Below, in pieces: positions 45,113 to 55,800 of a stretch of DNA of 64,000 nt (its first letter is position 1; each line of letters begins with the position of its first letter). Source of the DNA: Sulfurimonas gotlandica GD1 (GTDB lineage: Bacteria > Campylobacterota > Campylobacteria > Campylobacterales > Sulfurimonadaceae); assembly GCF_000242915.1 (NCBI RefSeq), contig NZ_AFRZ01000001.1, positions 806,001 through 870,000 of the forward strand. The letters run 5' to 3'. Under the pieces are notes generated by a model. That model made no database searches. It was given only the letters and a program-made list of their open reading frames with translations, and had not been told where the DNA came from. Both the position numbers and the translations under genes were made by a program.

Positions 45113-48100
45113 ATGCAGTTAGGTTTAAAAAACAGACTAAGACTAATCAGTTTATTCCCTATCATTATTCTATTTTCACTAACAAGTTACTATTTATATG
45201 ATTCATATAAAAATTATCAAAGAGCAGAATTTCTTCATAATAAACTAGCTGAAAACAGATACTTAAATGATGTAGTTGGTAACGTTGCGAGGGAAAGAGG
45301 TATGACTGCTATGTACCTCGGTAACCCATCAAAAAATATATTTAAATCTTTACAAGAACAGAGAAAAGTTGTAGATACAAAAATTGATGCTTACCTGGAG
45401 CATACAAAAAGTGATTCAGCTCTACATGACCATTCTAAGGGAGAAGAAAATTGTTTAGCTTGTCAAAACTATAACTCTGTAGAAGCATCGTTTGCTAAAA
45501 TTCATGAAGCTAGAGATCTTGTAAATGAAAATAAAATAGAGTTTAAAGATGTATTTACAAATATTTACAGTAAAGTTGAAAGAAAATTTATCGCTCAACT
45601 TGAGCAAATTACAGAAAATCAAACAGATCAAGTGATTAATGAGCTTTATTCAATCTATATTGCAATGGTTAATGCCAAAGAATTTAGTGGTATTGAGAGA
45701 GGGTATATGTCTTACGTTATCTCACGCTCAAATCAACTCCAAGAAGAAGATCTTAATAAATGGATTTCTGTAATTGGTAAAGCTGACGCTATCAGTTACA
45801 AAACTCTTCATAATAAAGCTCTTCTAAATGAACTAAATTTAATCTTTGAAAATGAAGATGCTACAGAACTTTTTCAAGATATAAATACTGAGAGAACTGC
45901 AATTATTTCTGCTAGTCAAAGTGGAAAATATGACATTACTTCTGGTGTTTGGTTTACAATGCACTCTGAGAAAATCAATATTATTTCAAATGCAGAAGAT
46001 TTACTACTTAATGACATGGATAAAAGAGCTGCCCAAGTACAAGAAGCTTCTCTACAATTTCTAATTGTTACACTGACAATTTGGCTAGTATCTTTAATCC
46101 TAGCTACATTAGGTTACTTCTTATCAAATGAAATTACAAGAAATATCAAAAATCTTGAAGATGTACTAAAAAGGGTTGCTGAAGATACTAGTGATGAAGA
46201 TGATGAAACAGCTGTAATTAATTTACAAACTGCAGATGGTACAGCCCAAGCATATGACTTGCTAGAGAAAATTATTGCACAGACAAGAGAAGATAAAGAG
46301 TCTGCACAAGAAGCTAGTGAAGCTAAATCTATGTTTCTTGCAAACATGTCTCATGAAATTCGTACTCCACTAAATGGAATTGTTGGATTTACTGAACTTC
46401 TTAAAGATACAGGTTTAGGCGAAGAGCAGCATGAATTCGTTGAAATTATTGAAAAATCTTCTGAGAATCTCCTTGAAATTATCAATAATATTCTTGACCT
46501 TTCAAAAATTGAGAGTAATAAACTTGAGATTGAAGATATTGTATTTAACCCAATTGACGAGTTTGAAAGTGCTGTTGAAGTTTACGCTGTACGTGCAAGT
46601 GAGAAACATATAGACCTTGGCTGTTTCATTGATCCAACTCTTGAACATCCACTAAAAGGTGATCCTACTAAGATTAAAGAAATTATCATCAACCTACTTT
46701 CAAATGCTGTTAAATTCACGAGTAGTGCTGGTTCTATCAATGTAGATATTAGACGTGTTGAATGTGATCAAGATGGTAAAACAAGAGTTAGATTTGAAGT
46801 TCAAGATAGTGGTATTGGTGTAACTAGTGAGCAAAAATCTAGAATTTTTGAAGCATTCTCTCAAGCTGACACATCAATTACTCGTAAATATGGTGGTACA
46901 GGTCTAGGTCTTACAATTTCTAGTAGATTTGTTGAGCTAATGGGTGGTGAACTTGACCTTCACAGTGAGACAGGTTCTGGAACAACATTCTTCTTTACAA
47001 TAGATTTTGAAGAGGTAGAAACACTAAATGAAAGCTCTAAAGGTAGTTTTTCTAGCCTTAACGCTTTGGTGCTTGAGAACAACCATAAAACAAAGAGACA
47101 AGAGACTTATCTTCGTGAATACCTAGACTTTTACGGTGTTAGCTATACTACATTTAAAGATATAAATGAGTTGGAAACTCTTCAAAGACAAGTTAGTTAT
47201 GATTTAGTCTTTGTTGATTATGATTATGCTCAGGAAAGTGAGTTAAAAAGTTATGGAGACCTTCCACTATCTCTAGTTCTTTTAACTAAATCATACTATA
47301 TGAAAAAAATAGACTCTCTACATATAAATGTGTTTAAGACTATATATGAGCCTCTAAATATTTCTAAGGTTAGGCAAGCTCTAGAAAACTACAACATTGA
47401 AAACTATAATACAAAAAGAGCTAAAAAAACAAACCGTAAAAAATTCAACAAAGATACATCAAAGTTCAAAGCTAATGTTTTAGTTGCAGAAGATAATATA
47501 ATCAACCAAAAGCTAATCAAAAGAACTCTTGAGGACTTAGGCTTAACAGTAAGTATCGCAAACAACGGTCTTGAAGCTTTCCAAAAAAGAAAAGATGGGA
47601 ACTTTGATTTAATCTTTATGGATATACAGATGCCATACTTGGATGGTGTTGAATCAACAGCTGAGATTTTAGAGTTTGAAGAAGATTTCAATCAGCCACA
47701 TGTTCCAATAATAGCACTTACAGCAAATGCTCTAAAAGGGGATAGAGAAAGATTCTTGGAAGCAGGTCTCGATGAATATACGACTAAACCTCTAGTTCGT
47801 TCAGAAATAATTTCTCTGCTAAACCATTTTCTAGCAGACTTTATAATTGAAGAGGCTCCATTGGTACCAAGAAGTGCTGGTGAAGTGATAGAGGATAAAG
47901 ATATTGATACTGATGAAGATTCAGAAGAAACAAATATTGAAACTTTTGTTCTAGATGATGTTGCTGAAGAAATCGATGAGATAGAAGAGACTATATCTAT
48001 TTCAGATAAACAGAAATATAAAGCTGATATTCTACTAGCTAAAAAGAGTCTTTTTGAATCAAAACTATACATTCAACTACTAGAATCACTTGGATATACC

Positions 48101-48379
48101 TATGAGCTTGCTCACACAGCCCAAGAATTAAAAGAGTTAACTAACAGCAATACCTACAAACTTATTCTTTTTGACAAAGAATTAGATGGTTTAGAATTAG
48201 AAAAACTATCAAATGAGATTAAAGCTTCAAATAAAGATTGTGGCTTGACTTCTTTCCTAGTTCTTATTAGTGACCCTTCACTAAAAGAAGACTCTGATGA
48301 TGCTTTATATGTGCATGAACTAATTAAAAATGTAGTAAACAAAGATTTACTTCGTTTAGTATTTGAAAAATTTATTTAA
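45113..48379 (+). CDS. hybrid sensor histidine kinase with degenerate receiver domains
   Basis: A 1088-residue sensor. Membrane segments at about 10-30 and 313-336 enclose a periplasmic sensor region resembling nitrate/nitrite-sensing (NIT) domains ([14 protein letters not shown]). It contains H105, H107 and a CxxC (C114, C117). HisKA has His414 in [11 protein letters not shown]; the ATPase domain has [16 protein letters not shown] and [10 protein letters not shown] receiver-like domain (about 640-765) has an Asp but an altered acidic pocket. The next (about 785-900) is a proper receiver, with VLVAEDN and phospho-acceptor Asp837 in FMDIQMP. A third (about 965-1088) keeps Asp1021 but has lost the acidic pair. 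Part of the PAS-HPt-kinase-regulator operon. Confidence 0.9.
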   Translation: MQLGLKNRLRLISLFPIIILFSLTSYYLYDSYKNYQRAEFLHNKLAENRYLNDVVGNVARERGMTAMYLGNPSKNIFKSLQEQRKVVDTKIDAYLEHTKSDSALHDHSKGEENCLACQNYNSVEASFAKIHEARDLVNENKIEFKDVFTNIYSKVERKFIAQLEQITENQTDQVINELYSIYIAMVNAKEFSGIERGYMSYVISRSNQLQEEDLNKWISVIGKADAISYKTLHNKALLNELNLIFENEDATELFQDINTERTAIISASQSGKYDITSGVWFTMHSEKINIISNAEDLLLNDMDKRAAQVQEASLQFLIVTLTIWLVSLILATLGYFLSNEITRNIKNLEDVLKRVAEDTSDEDDETAVINLQTADGTAQAYDLLEKIIAQTREDKESAQEASEAKSMFLANMSHEIRTPLNGIVGFTELLKDTGLGEEQHEFVEIIEKSSENLLEIINNILDLSKIESNKLEIEDIVFNPIDEFESAVEVYAVRASEKHIDLGCFIDPTLEHPLKGDPTKIKEIIINLLSNAVKFTSSAGSINVDIRRVECDQDGKTRVRFEVQDSGIGVTSEQKSRIFEAFSQADTSITRKYGGTGLGLTISSRFVELMGGELDLHSETGSGTTFFFTIDFEEVETLNESSKGSFSSLNALVLENNHKTKRQETYLREYLDFYGVSYTTFKDINELETLQRQVSYDLVFVDYDYAQESELKSYGDLPLSLVLLTKSYYMKKIDSLHINVFKTIYEPLNISKVRQALENYNIENYNTKRAKKTNRKKFNKDTSKFKANVLVAEDNIINQKLIKRTLEDLGLTVSIANNGLEAFQKRKDGNFDLIFMDIQMPYLDGVESTAEILEFEEDFNQPHVPIIALTANALKGDRERFLEAGLDEYTTKPLVRSEIISLLNHFLADFIIEEAPLVPRSAGEVIEDKDIDTDEDSEETNIETFVLDDVAEEIDEIEETISISDKQKYKADILLAKKSLFESKLYIQLLESLGYTYELAHTAQELKELTNSNTYKLILFDKELDGLELEKLSNEIKASNKDCGLTSFLVLISDPSLKEDSDDALYVHELIKNVVNKDLLRLVFEKFI

Positions 48380-48388
48380 GGATAAAGT

Positions 48389-48766
48389 ATGTCAAAAGAA
48401 GACTTAGTAGTATTAGCAGTAGATGATGATATGATCAACCTAAAACTACTCAAATCAATGTTAATGAAAAGTGGTAATGTTAAAGAAGTCATAGAAGCTA
48501 AAAATGGATCAGATGCCATAGGTGTTCTAAAATCAAGAAATGATATTGATTTAATCTTACTCGATATTATTATGCCAGTTATGGGCGGGATAGAGATGCT
48601 TAAAGTTGTACGCGCAGATGATAACCTTCGTCAACTTCCTATTATTGTTTTAACAACTGATGAGACAAAAAAAAGTGAGGCTTTAGAATTTGGAGCTAAT
48701 GGGTTTTTAATGAAACCAATTAGAAACAATGACTTAATTCAAAAAATTGCCACTGTTATAGTTTAG
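48389..48766 (+). CDS. CheY-like single-domain response regulator
   Basis: A 125-residue receiver with all catalytic residues: the acidic triplet Asp12-Asp14, phospho-acceptor Asp59 in LLDIIMP, Thr89/Thr90 in LTTD and Lys109 in LMKP. There is no output domain, so it acts by protein contact, as CheY does. It lies 9 bases after the hybrid kinase and is the last gene of this operon. Target unknown. Its stop lies in a hairpin shared with the convergent lon gene. Confidence 0.93.
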   Translation: MSKEDLVVLAVDDDMINLKLLKSMLMKSGNVKEVIEAKNGSDAIGVLKSRNDIDLILLDIIMPVMGGIEMLKVVRADDNLRQLPIIVLTTDETKKSEALEFGANGFLMKPIRNNDLIQKIATVIV

Positions 48767-48786
48767 GAAGTCTTTTAAGACTCCTT
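48765..48786. terminator. bidirectional hairpin between the response regulator and lon
   Basis: AGGA-x-GTCTT pairs with AAGAC-x-CCT around a short loop; the stem covers the regulator's stop on the plus strand and the lon stop on the minus strand in an 8-base gap. T-rich sequence does not follow, so termination strength is unsure. Confidence 0.5.
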
Positions 48787-51198
48787 AACTAAAATATGTT
48801 TTAAGACTTCTTCTACTCTACTTACACCAATAATCTCTAAAGTATCTTTTACTTCTTTAGGAATATCTTCCAAATCTCTTTCATAATTTTTAGATGGTAT
48901 AAGAACCTTGCTCATGCCGGCTTTATGTGCTGCAATCAACTTCTCTCTTAGCCCGCCAATTGGTAGAACATCACCACTTAAAGAAACCTCTCCGGTCATT
49001 GCAATCTCAGAACGAATCTTCTCTCCGCTAAGAATTGACGATATAACACTAACCATTGCTATACCTGCACTTGGACCATCTTTTGGAGTTGCACCATCTG
49101 GAACGTGTATATGAAGGTCATAACGCTTGTAAACTTCACTAGAATCTACTTTAATATTTTCCTCTTTCTCTTTAAATGTAAGAGGAATATTTTCAGGTGA
49201 TATCTTTAACTTTCCACTATCTATTAGTGTTTTAACAACACTCATAGCAATTCTAGCACTCTCTTTCATAACATCACCGAGACTACCAGTGAGCTGCATT
49301 GATCCTTTACCCTTGATTCTAATGCTCTCAATCTTTAAAACATCACCGCCAACTGCTGTCCAAGCAAGTCCATTTACAACACCAACAACTGGGATTTTTG
49401 TAGTTTTTTCAATCTCAAATACACTTTTATCAAAAAAGTCTTTTAAGTTTTTTAAAGATATAGAAACTTTATCTATACCACCATCTTCTAGCATCTTACG
49501 AGCTACTTTTCGACTCATGTCTGCGATACGACGACGCAGATTTCTAACTCCGGCTTCTCTTGTATAGCTGTGAATCAGTTCTTTTAACGCAGGGCTAGAA
49601 ATACTAACCTCACTCTTTTTAAGTCCATGCTTTTTAAGCTCTTGAGGAAGTAAATATCTTTTTGCTATTTCAAACTTCTCTTGTGGAGTATATGAACTTA
49701 TAGTAATAAATTCCATTCTATCACGAAGAGGTGTAGGAATACGGCTAACATCATTTGCGGTTGCAATAAAAATAACCTTGCTTAAATCTATGTCAAAGTT
49801 AAGATAATAATCTCTAAACTCTTTATTTTGTTCAGGATCTAATATTTCTAATAGTGCAGCTGTCGGATCTCCTCGTTGAGAGCGAGAAACTTTATCTATC
49901 TCATCTAAAACAACAACTGGATTCATCTTTTTAGCATCTATAAGACCTTGAGTAATACGACCAGGCATAGCACCAACATAAGTTCGTCTGTGTCCTCTTA
50001 GCTCGTTTACATCTTCAAGTCCACCAAGGGCAATTCTAATTAATGGTCTCTTTAGGGCTTGAGCAATAGAGTTTGCTAGAGAAGTTTTACCAACACCAGG
50101 AGGTCCTGAGAAACAAAGGATTGCTCCAGCACTGTCATTTCCTAGACCTCTTAACTCTAAGAGTTCTTTTACAGCAAAATATTCAACTATTCTCTCTTTT
50201 GGTTTTTTAAGTGAGAAATGATCTTCATTTAACTGAGCTTCAACATCTTTTATTTTAAGTGCTTTTTTTGCATTTTCACCAAATGGGATTTCTAAAGACC
50301 AGTCTAAATATGTCTGAGTCATAGATGCATCTGAAGAGTCCGGATGCATCCTAGAGAATCTCTCTATCTGCTTAGATATCTCTTTATAAGCTTCTTCACC
50401 CATCTTACTTTTTTTAGCTTCTAGTTTATTACGGTATTCTTCAATCTCTTCATCTCTTGCCGTATCTGTACCCAACTCTTTTTGAATCTGTTTTAATTGC
50501 TCTTTTAGAAAGTACTCTTTATTCACTTTTTCTATATGAGTATGAACTTTACTTCTAATCTCTTTTTGTAATTTATTTGCTTCTATTTCATCAATAAGAT
50601 AATCGATTAAAAAAAGAAATCTTTTTTCTGTATCTGTTTCGACAAAAAGTTTATAAGCCTGTTCTTTTTTTAGTTTGACAGTACTACAAATCAAATCAAT
50701 AATTCGGTTGTGATCATGATTCTCTTCTATAGTTCTTAACAAATCAGGTGGGAAGTAATTGCTTACACTAGATAGTGTTCTGACTTTTTCACGAACTATT
50801 TCAAGTATTGCATCTACTTTCAGTGACTCAATATTTGTAGCTTCAAGGATACTTACATTTGCAATTAAAGGTGCAGCTTGTACCTCATAAAGTGTCTTAG
50901 CACGAGCAAGACCTTGAAAAAGAACTTTTACACGACCATCAGGAAGTGCTACTTTTCTCATGATAGAGCCAACAACACCAGCATCGTATAGTGAGTCGTA
51001 CGTTCTCTCACCATCACGAGAAGGTTTAGTCGGACAAACAATAACTAAAGAGCTATCTTCCATTGCTAAAGTTGCAGCATTTATGTTGTTTTCATCACTT
51101 AAAAAAAGCGGTGAAATCATAAAAGGGTATAAAAAAAGTTCATCTTCTGCTATAACAGGTATATCCGCTGGAAATTCTCCATAATTGCTTAGTTTCAT
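48775..51198 (-). CDS. lon: ATP-dependent protease Lon
   Basis: An 807-residue Lon. The N-terminal substrate-binding domain (about 1-200) and a coiled coil lead into the AAA+ module with Walker A GPPGVGKTS and Walker B VVLDEIDKV. The protease domain carries catalytic Ser710 in KDGPSAG and Lys753 in GGLREKL. The N-terminus is shorter or divergent compared with E. coli, as in related species. It degrades misfolded and regulatory proteins. bamD lies 16 bases upstream, so the two may be co-transcribed. Confidence 0.97.
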   Translation of the reverse strand: MKLSNYGEFPADIPVIAEDELFLYPFMISPLFLSDENNINAATLAMEDSSLVIVCPTKPSRDGERTYDSLYDAGVVGSIMRKVALPDGRVKVLFQGLARAKTLYEVQAAPLIANVSILEATNIESLKVDAILEIVREKVRTLSSVSNYFPPDLLRTIEENHDHNRIIDLICSTVKLKKEQAYKLFVETDTEKRFLFLIDYLIDEIEANKLQKEIRSKVHTHIEKVNKEYFLKEQLKQIQKELGTDTARDEEIEEYRNKLEAKKSKMGEEAYKEISKQIERFSRMHPDSSDASMTQTYLDWSLEIPFGENAKKALKIKDVEAQLNEDHFSLKKPKERIVEYFAVKELLELRGLGNDSAGAILCFSGPPGVGKTSLANSIAQALKRPLIRIALGGLEDVNELRGHRRTYVGAMPGRITQGLIDAKKMNPVVVLDEIDKVSRSQRGDPTAALLEILDPEQNKEFRDYYLNFDIDLSKVIFIATANDVSRIPTPLRDRMEFITISSYTPQEKFEIAKRYLLPQELKKHGLKKSEVSISSPALKELIHSYTREAGVRNLRRRIADMSRKVARKMLEDGGIDKVSISLKNLKDFFDKSVFEIEKTTKIPVVGVVNGLAWTAVGGDVLKIESIRIKGKGSMQLTGSLGDVMKESARIAMSVVKTLIDSGKLKISPENIPLTFKEKEENIKVDSSEVYKRYDLHIHVPDGATPKDGPSAGIAMVSVISSILSGEKIRSEIAMTGEVSLSGDVLPIGGLREKLIAAHKAGMSKVLIPSKNYERDLEDIPKEVKDTLEIIGVSRVEEVLKHILVKES

Positions 51199-51214
51199 AT
51201 TTAATCCTAATTTA

Positions 51215-52099
51215 TTAAAGTTCTAATATTTTATCTCTCAAAGCATTAAATTCATCATCAGTAATAATACCTTTGTCTTTTAAGCTTTGAGCTTTATTTA
51301 ATTCATTTTGTTGAAATTCACTCAAAGTTTGCTTAGGTTTCTCTATCTCTTTTGCTTTAGTTTCAGTAGCAAGACTATCATCAAATATAGAGTTTCTTGA
51401 AACTACACTTCTAGTGTCTGGAACCATAAAACCATACCAACTAGCTGTTCCATCACCTTCAAACCAGGCACGATACCAAGCTGTATTCGCTCTGTCAATC
51501 TCATTCCAATCTATCCATGGCTGTGGTTTTAGTGATCTATAATACTCGGCACTTTTTGGCTTATCAAGCCTAACATAAAGGTCTGCAATAGTCTCATTTA
51601 AGGCAGCTTCTGCCATATAAAGACGAGTTTGCATAGTATCTACAACAGCGTAATACATAGAATTTGGATAGTTGTGTTTAAACTTTTGTGCTTCTTTAAT
51701 AGCCTCTTCAATAAGAGCCTGATCACGTCTTGGATTTGGAAGTGCTAGATACTTAGACTTTATTTTTAAGAACTCTGCATCTTCTTTTTCATTTGCAGTT
51801 GCATATCTTTTTATGTACTCGTTTAAAAAATGCTCACTAAGCAAGTATTCTTCATAGTACATATGAGCTATTGCTAAAATCATTGTTGCTTCGGGAAGAA
51901 GAGGAGAACCAATATGTTCACCTTGAAGGGAACTGTAATAATTATCAGCTTTTTCTAAATCTCCATCAGAGATATTTTTAACTATCTTGCCATACCAATA
52001 AACGGCAGGTTTGTTATACTCTTCTAACTCTTTAGAACAGCCACTAAAGAAGATAATCACTGCAAATGCACTTAAGAAAAAACTACTTTTTAATTTCAT
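51215..52099 (-). CDS. bamD: outer-membrane assembly lipoprotein BamD with SHOCT tail
   Basis: About 294 residues. The lipoprotein signal MKLKSSFFLSAFAVIIFFSGC is clear, with Cys21 lipidated. The body is TPR-like (about 35-210) and resembles BamD, the essential partner of BamA in beta-barrel insertion. I start at the ATG at 52099; the upstream ATG at 52156 lacks a signal-like start. The last 28 residues (LNKAQSLKDKGIITDDEFNALRDKIL) form a SHOCT motif, a short helical domain not usual in BamD and possibly an oligomerisation handle. It lies upstream of lon. Confidence 0.9.
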   Translation of the reverse strand: MKLKSSFFLSAFAVIIFFSGCSKELEEYNKPAVYWYGKIVKNISDGDLEKADNYYSSLQGEHIGSPLLPEATMILAIAHMYYEEYLLSEHFLNEYIKRYATANEKEDAEFLKIKSKYLALPNPRRDQALIEEAIKEAQKFKHNYPNSMYYAVVDTMQTRLYMAEAALNETIADLYVRLDKPKSAEYYRSLKPQPWIDWNEIDRANTAWYRAWFEGDGTASWYGFMVPDTRSVVSRNSIFDDSLATETKAKEIEKPKQTLSEFQQNELNKAQSLKDKGIITDDEFNALRDKILEL

Positions 52100-52203
52100 T
52101 AAATAATATCCCAATATATAAATAAGTTGATATTCTATCCAAAAGTTATATAACACAGATTAAACTCTTACTATAGTCATGGTACATTTTATGCTTTAGG
52201 TGC

Positions 52204-52209
52204 TATAAT
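52204..52209 (+). promoter_or_regulatory. candidate fliW promoter (-10)
   Basis: TATAAT on the plus strand, 28 bases before the fliW start and preceded by TTTAGGTGC; AAAAGG at 52225-52230 serves as ribosome-binding site. Whether sigma-28 is also used cannot be told. Confidence 0.5.
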
Positions 52210-52236
52210 AAACAAATATTTTACAAAAGGTTTTTT

Positions 52237-52617
52237 ATGAAATTTGATATAAGTGTGCCTCTTTTAGGCTTTGAAGACACAAAGCAGGTAGAGTTACAAA
52301 AGATAGATGATGTTTTTATGAAAATGGTTTCATGTGAAGATGAGCACATATCTTTTACTCTAATTGACCCTTTTGTTTTACGAGAATATGACTTTGAAGT
52401 TCCAAATAATGTTAAAGACATAATGGAGATAGATGAAAAATCAAATCTTTTGATTTTAAATATAGTTCTTATACAAACTCCGATAGAAAGTTCAGTGGTA
52501 AATTTCATCGGACCACTGATTTTTAATACTGACAACAACAGAGCTGCTCAAATCATTCTTGGTGAATCTACTAAATATGGTGTAGCTGAAAAAATCTCTA
52601 CTTTCTTAAATAAGTAA
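52237..52617 (+). CDS. fliW: flagellar assembly factor FliW
   Basis: A 126-residue FliW. The pattern PLLGFEDTKQVEL near the N-terminus, FTLIDPFVLREYDFEVP in the middle and NFIGPLIFNTDNNRAAQIIL match the family. FliW binds CsrA and frees flagellin mRNA; csrA is at 17309-17539, though the two are 35 kb apart. The gene stands alone on the plus strand, divergent from bamD/lon. Confidence 0.95.
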   Translation: MKFDISVPLLGFEDTKQVELQKIDDVFMKMVSCEDEHISFTLIDPFVLREYDFEVPNNVKDIMEIDEKSNLLILNIVLIQTPIESSVVNFIGPLIFNTDNNRAAQIILGESTKYGVAEKISTFLNK

Positions 52618-52642
52618 TTTATATAAAACTAGGTTCTAAGCA

Positions 52643-52654
52643 CCTAAGCTTAGG
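52643..52654. repeat. 12-base palindrome downstream of fliW
   Basis: CCTAAGCTTAGG is a perfect palindrome 26 bases after the fliW stop, in a 217-base gap before the surface protein gene. It could be part of a fliW 3' end. No T-run follows. Confidence 0.3.
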
Positions 52655-52750
52655 GCTTTCAAGCTATCAGCATAGAAAATAAATCCTTAAAACAATTTAT
52701 CACATTTAAGCTAATTTAACAGTTTTCATACAAAATTTGGAAAAAAACAG

Positions 52751-52756
52751 TATAAT
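52751..52756 (+). promoter_or_regulatory. candidate promoter of the surface-protein/pilin operon (-10)
   Basis: TATAAT in AAAAACAGTATAATTAATG on the plus strand, 79 bases upstream of the ATG at 52835. It would give a leader of about 72 bases. Confidence 0.5.
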
Positions 52757-52834
52757 TAATGCATAATAAATATGAAATATTACATGAGCCCATTTTTTGT
52801 GTGCTATCTTTTTTGTTATATCAAGGAGTCTGTC

Positions 52835-55800
52835 ATGAAAACTTTTAAGAAAGCTTTTTATCTCCCGCTACTGTTTTTAATAATTCCATTTTCACTATTC
52901 TCTTGGGAAAGTATATATGGAGGTCGTGGAAATTTTTCTACTGACTCTGATTTTCATCTGCTTTATGGAGGGATAGGATATAGTGTATTTGGGGATTTAG
53001 AAGCAACCGGAAATAGTATATTAAGTAGTAACAATCCTACTAATGCTAATCTAATTACAGACATTACTACATATAAAACTATTGATGCAAATTTCAATAG
53101 CGCTACTTACTCTCTTGGTGATGCTGAAAAAATGAACTCATCTAGTGCTACCCTCACTCTTCCATCATATGTAAAAGGCTCTGATATTGTATGGGCAGGT
53201 TTATTTTGGCAAGGCCATGTACTGCGTGAAGGCGGTGCTTATACTGATGCTACTATTGATGCGGATATAGTAGGATGGAATAATGCAACAATCAAAGATG
53301 CTGCAGGTACTATGCACAAAATTACTGCACCAGTTGGGACTAATGACTTAAATCATAAAACATTTTACTATACAGTTACAGATGGAACTGGATATAGACA
53401 TCACTATGGTGCTTACCATGAAGTTACAGACATAGTAAAAAACTCATATACATCAGCACAGAACACTTTTACTGTTGGTAATATTAAAACTACTGCTGGT
53501 AGAGATGATGGTGAGTATGTATATATAGCTCAAGCTCCTACATACTCTGGAAATTATCAATTTGGTTTATATGGTGGATGGAGTTTGCTAATTGTTTACA
53601 ATGTAGATGGAACAACAGCTTTTGCTAATAATGTAGCGATGAAAACAGTTTCAATCTTTGATGGTTTCGATTTATACTTGACATGGGGACCTGATGGAAC
53701 AGCATTTGAAACAACTATTGATGTTTCAGGATTTATTACTCCTAAAACAGGTACTGTAAATAGTAAGTTACTTTTATTTGGAGGTGCCGGAGATAGGCAC
53801 TTAACTCCAGATACACTTCAAATTCAAAATCAAAAAAATGTAGGTACATATTCAAATCTTACTAATACTCCAAATCCAGTAGGAGGACAATTTAATCATA
53901 CTTATACAAAATTTGGTAATCATATGACTCCAGGAGACACAAATAAGCAAGGTATGGATTTAGATATATTTGATGTATCTTCTCAAATGGACAATGAACA
54001 AACAAATACAAAACTTAAATTCGGTGTTGTTAAGAATGGTGGATGTGACCAGATATTTCCACAAGTAATAGCTTTTTCAACAGAACTATACGAACCACAA
54101 TTTTGCTATGATTACGCATATAGTCAGCAAGGTATTTACTTTACAGAAAATAATGATGGTACGAAAGACCCTGATCTCATTGGAGATGTAATAACTGATT
54201 CACCAGTAGAAGTTAAAATTTTTATTAGAAACCTTGTATCAGATTTTGCCATAACTGATATGACAGTAAATATTACGGACATTAACACTACTCAAGCATC
54301 TTACGAAACTGACTCAACTAAATTGGCAAAAATTGGCAATTTAATTCCTACAAGCCTTAATGATGCAGCAGACTTAAATGTTACAACAACTGGGAATATG
54401 ACTTCCATAAAAAGTATCAATATTGGAAATATGACTTCTTATGATCATTTTTATGTTTATTATTCTCTTGATCCAAAGCAAAATTTAGATATGCCTATAA
54501 ATGTAGATGCAACTTATAACTTGGTTGTCAATGCCTCAACTATTATTCCTTACACTCTTAAACTTGGTGCAAATGTACCTATGTGTTCTGACGCCAACTA
54601 TGCATACTCTCCAGCAAAAGGTAGATTTAATGTTGTTCATAATAGCTATTACGATTTAGACGTAGGTGGAACAAAAGATGACTATAATCTACCTACTCAA
54701 GTTACATCAAGAACTGGTAATTTTAAGGTCATTTCAGTTGATGAAAATGCTACAGATACTCTAAAAAATGTTTCAACAATTGCGGCGGTTGAGATGATTG
54801 ACTCGTCTGCATTTCATGATGTAAATGCTTCATGTCAAGAACTAGCTAGTTCTATAAGTGAAAAAGTATGGGTACTTTTTGATGGTAATGTTACATCAAC
54901 ACAATTTAATGATGCTGCAATACAAAGTGCCATATCAAATAATATGACAAGCCTGACTACAAGCTCAGAATTTTACAAAAATGCACGACAAAATGCTGCA
55001 TTTAGAGTTAGTTTTAACTTAACAAATGATGGTAATGATGATTTAGTAAAGGTAGAGCCAGGAAGTAAAGCAAATACTTATAAAATAAACTTCACAGAGT
55101 TGGTGCAAAATTTAGGTACTTGTGCTAAAGATATGGATGGTATACCAAACAATACCGATACTGTTGCGCAATGGTGCTCTAACAACAGTGACAAACTAAC
55201 AAAGGAAGATATTGCAATTTGTATGGAGTGTGTGTATGGATTTAATACAAAGCTAGTTTGTTCTCGCGACAACTTTTCTATTAGACCTGAAGCTATTATG
55301 GTTCATATAGATGATCAAGACCAAACAACTCCAACATCACAGAGTAGACTAACTACGGGAGAATCAGGTGTAGTTGGAGCTGTTAGTTCAATACAAAACT
55401 TAGCGGCTGACTATGAATACAATCTTGAATTGAATGCTACAAATCATATAAACAACACTTCATCTTATGGCTATACAAGATCTTTTAATATAGCAACACT
55501 AAATGATGAAGCTCTGTACGCATGGGAACCAAGAGGTTTGAGTCCAGCTCAACTAATTACGAGAAATTTAGCTTGTAATGATGATACTAACAAATCATTA
55601 GATATTAGATTTGTTAATGGTAAAGTAGATGCGAATACTTCTATTCAGGAAGTTGGAGAATATAGCTTAAGCTTGTTAGATAGAACGTGGACAGCAGTTG
55701 ATAGCGATCCTATATATATGGGGCATCACACTGGTAGCCATTTTTCGTCTAATTTAGATTGTACACTTAATTCTTCAAGAACATATCCAATAAACACAGC

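Noticed and set aside
47404-48342. Minus-strand frames opposite the hybrid kinase
   Set aside because: They mirror codon bias of the real gene, lack ribosome-binding sites and resemble no family.
52621-52680. Riboswitch (c-di-GMP type) between fliW and the surface protein
   Set aside because: A short palindrome and some GC-rich words are present, but the conserved GEMM motifs (for example CAGGGCAAACC) are missing, and the likely promoter at 52751 lies downstream of it.
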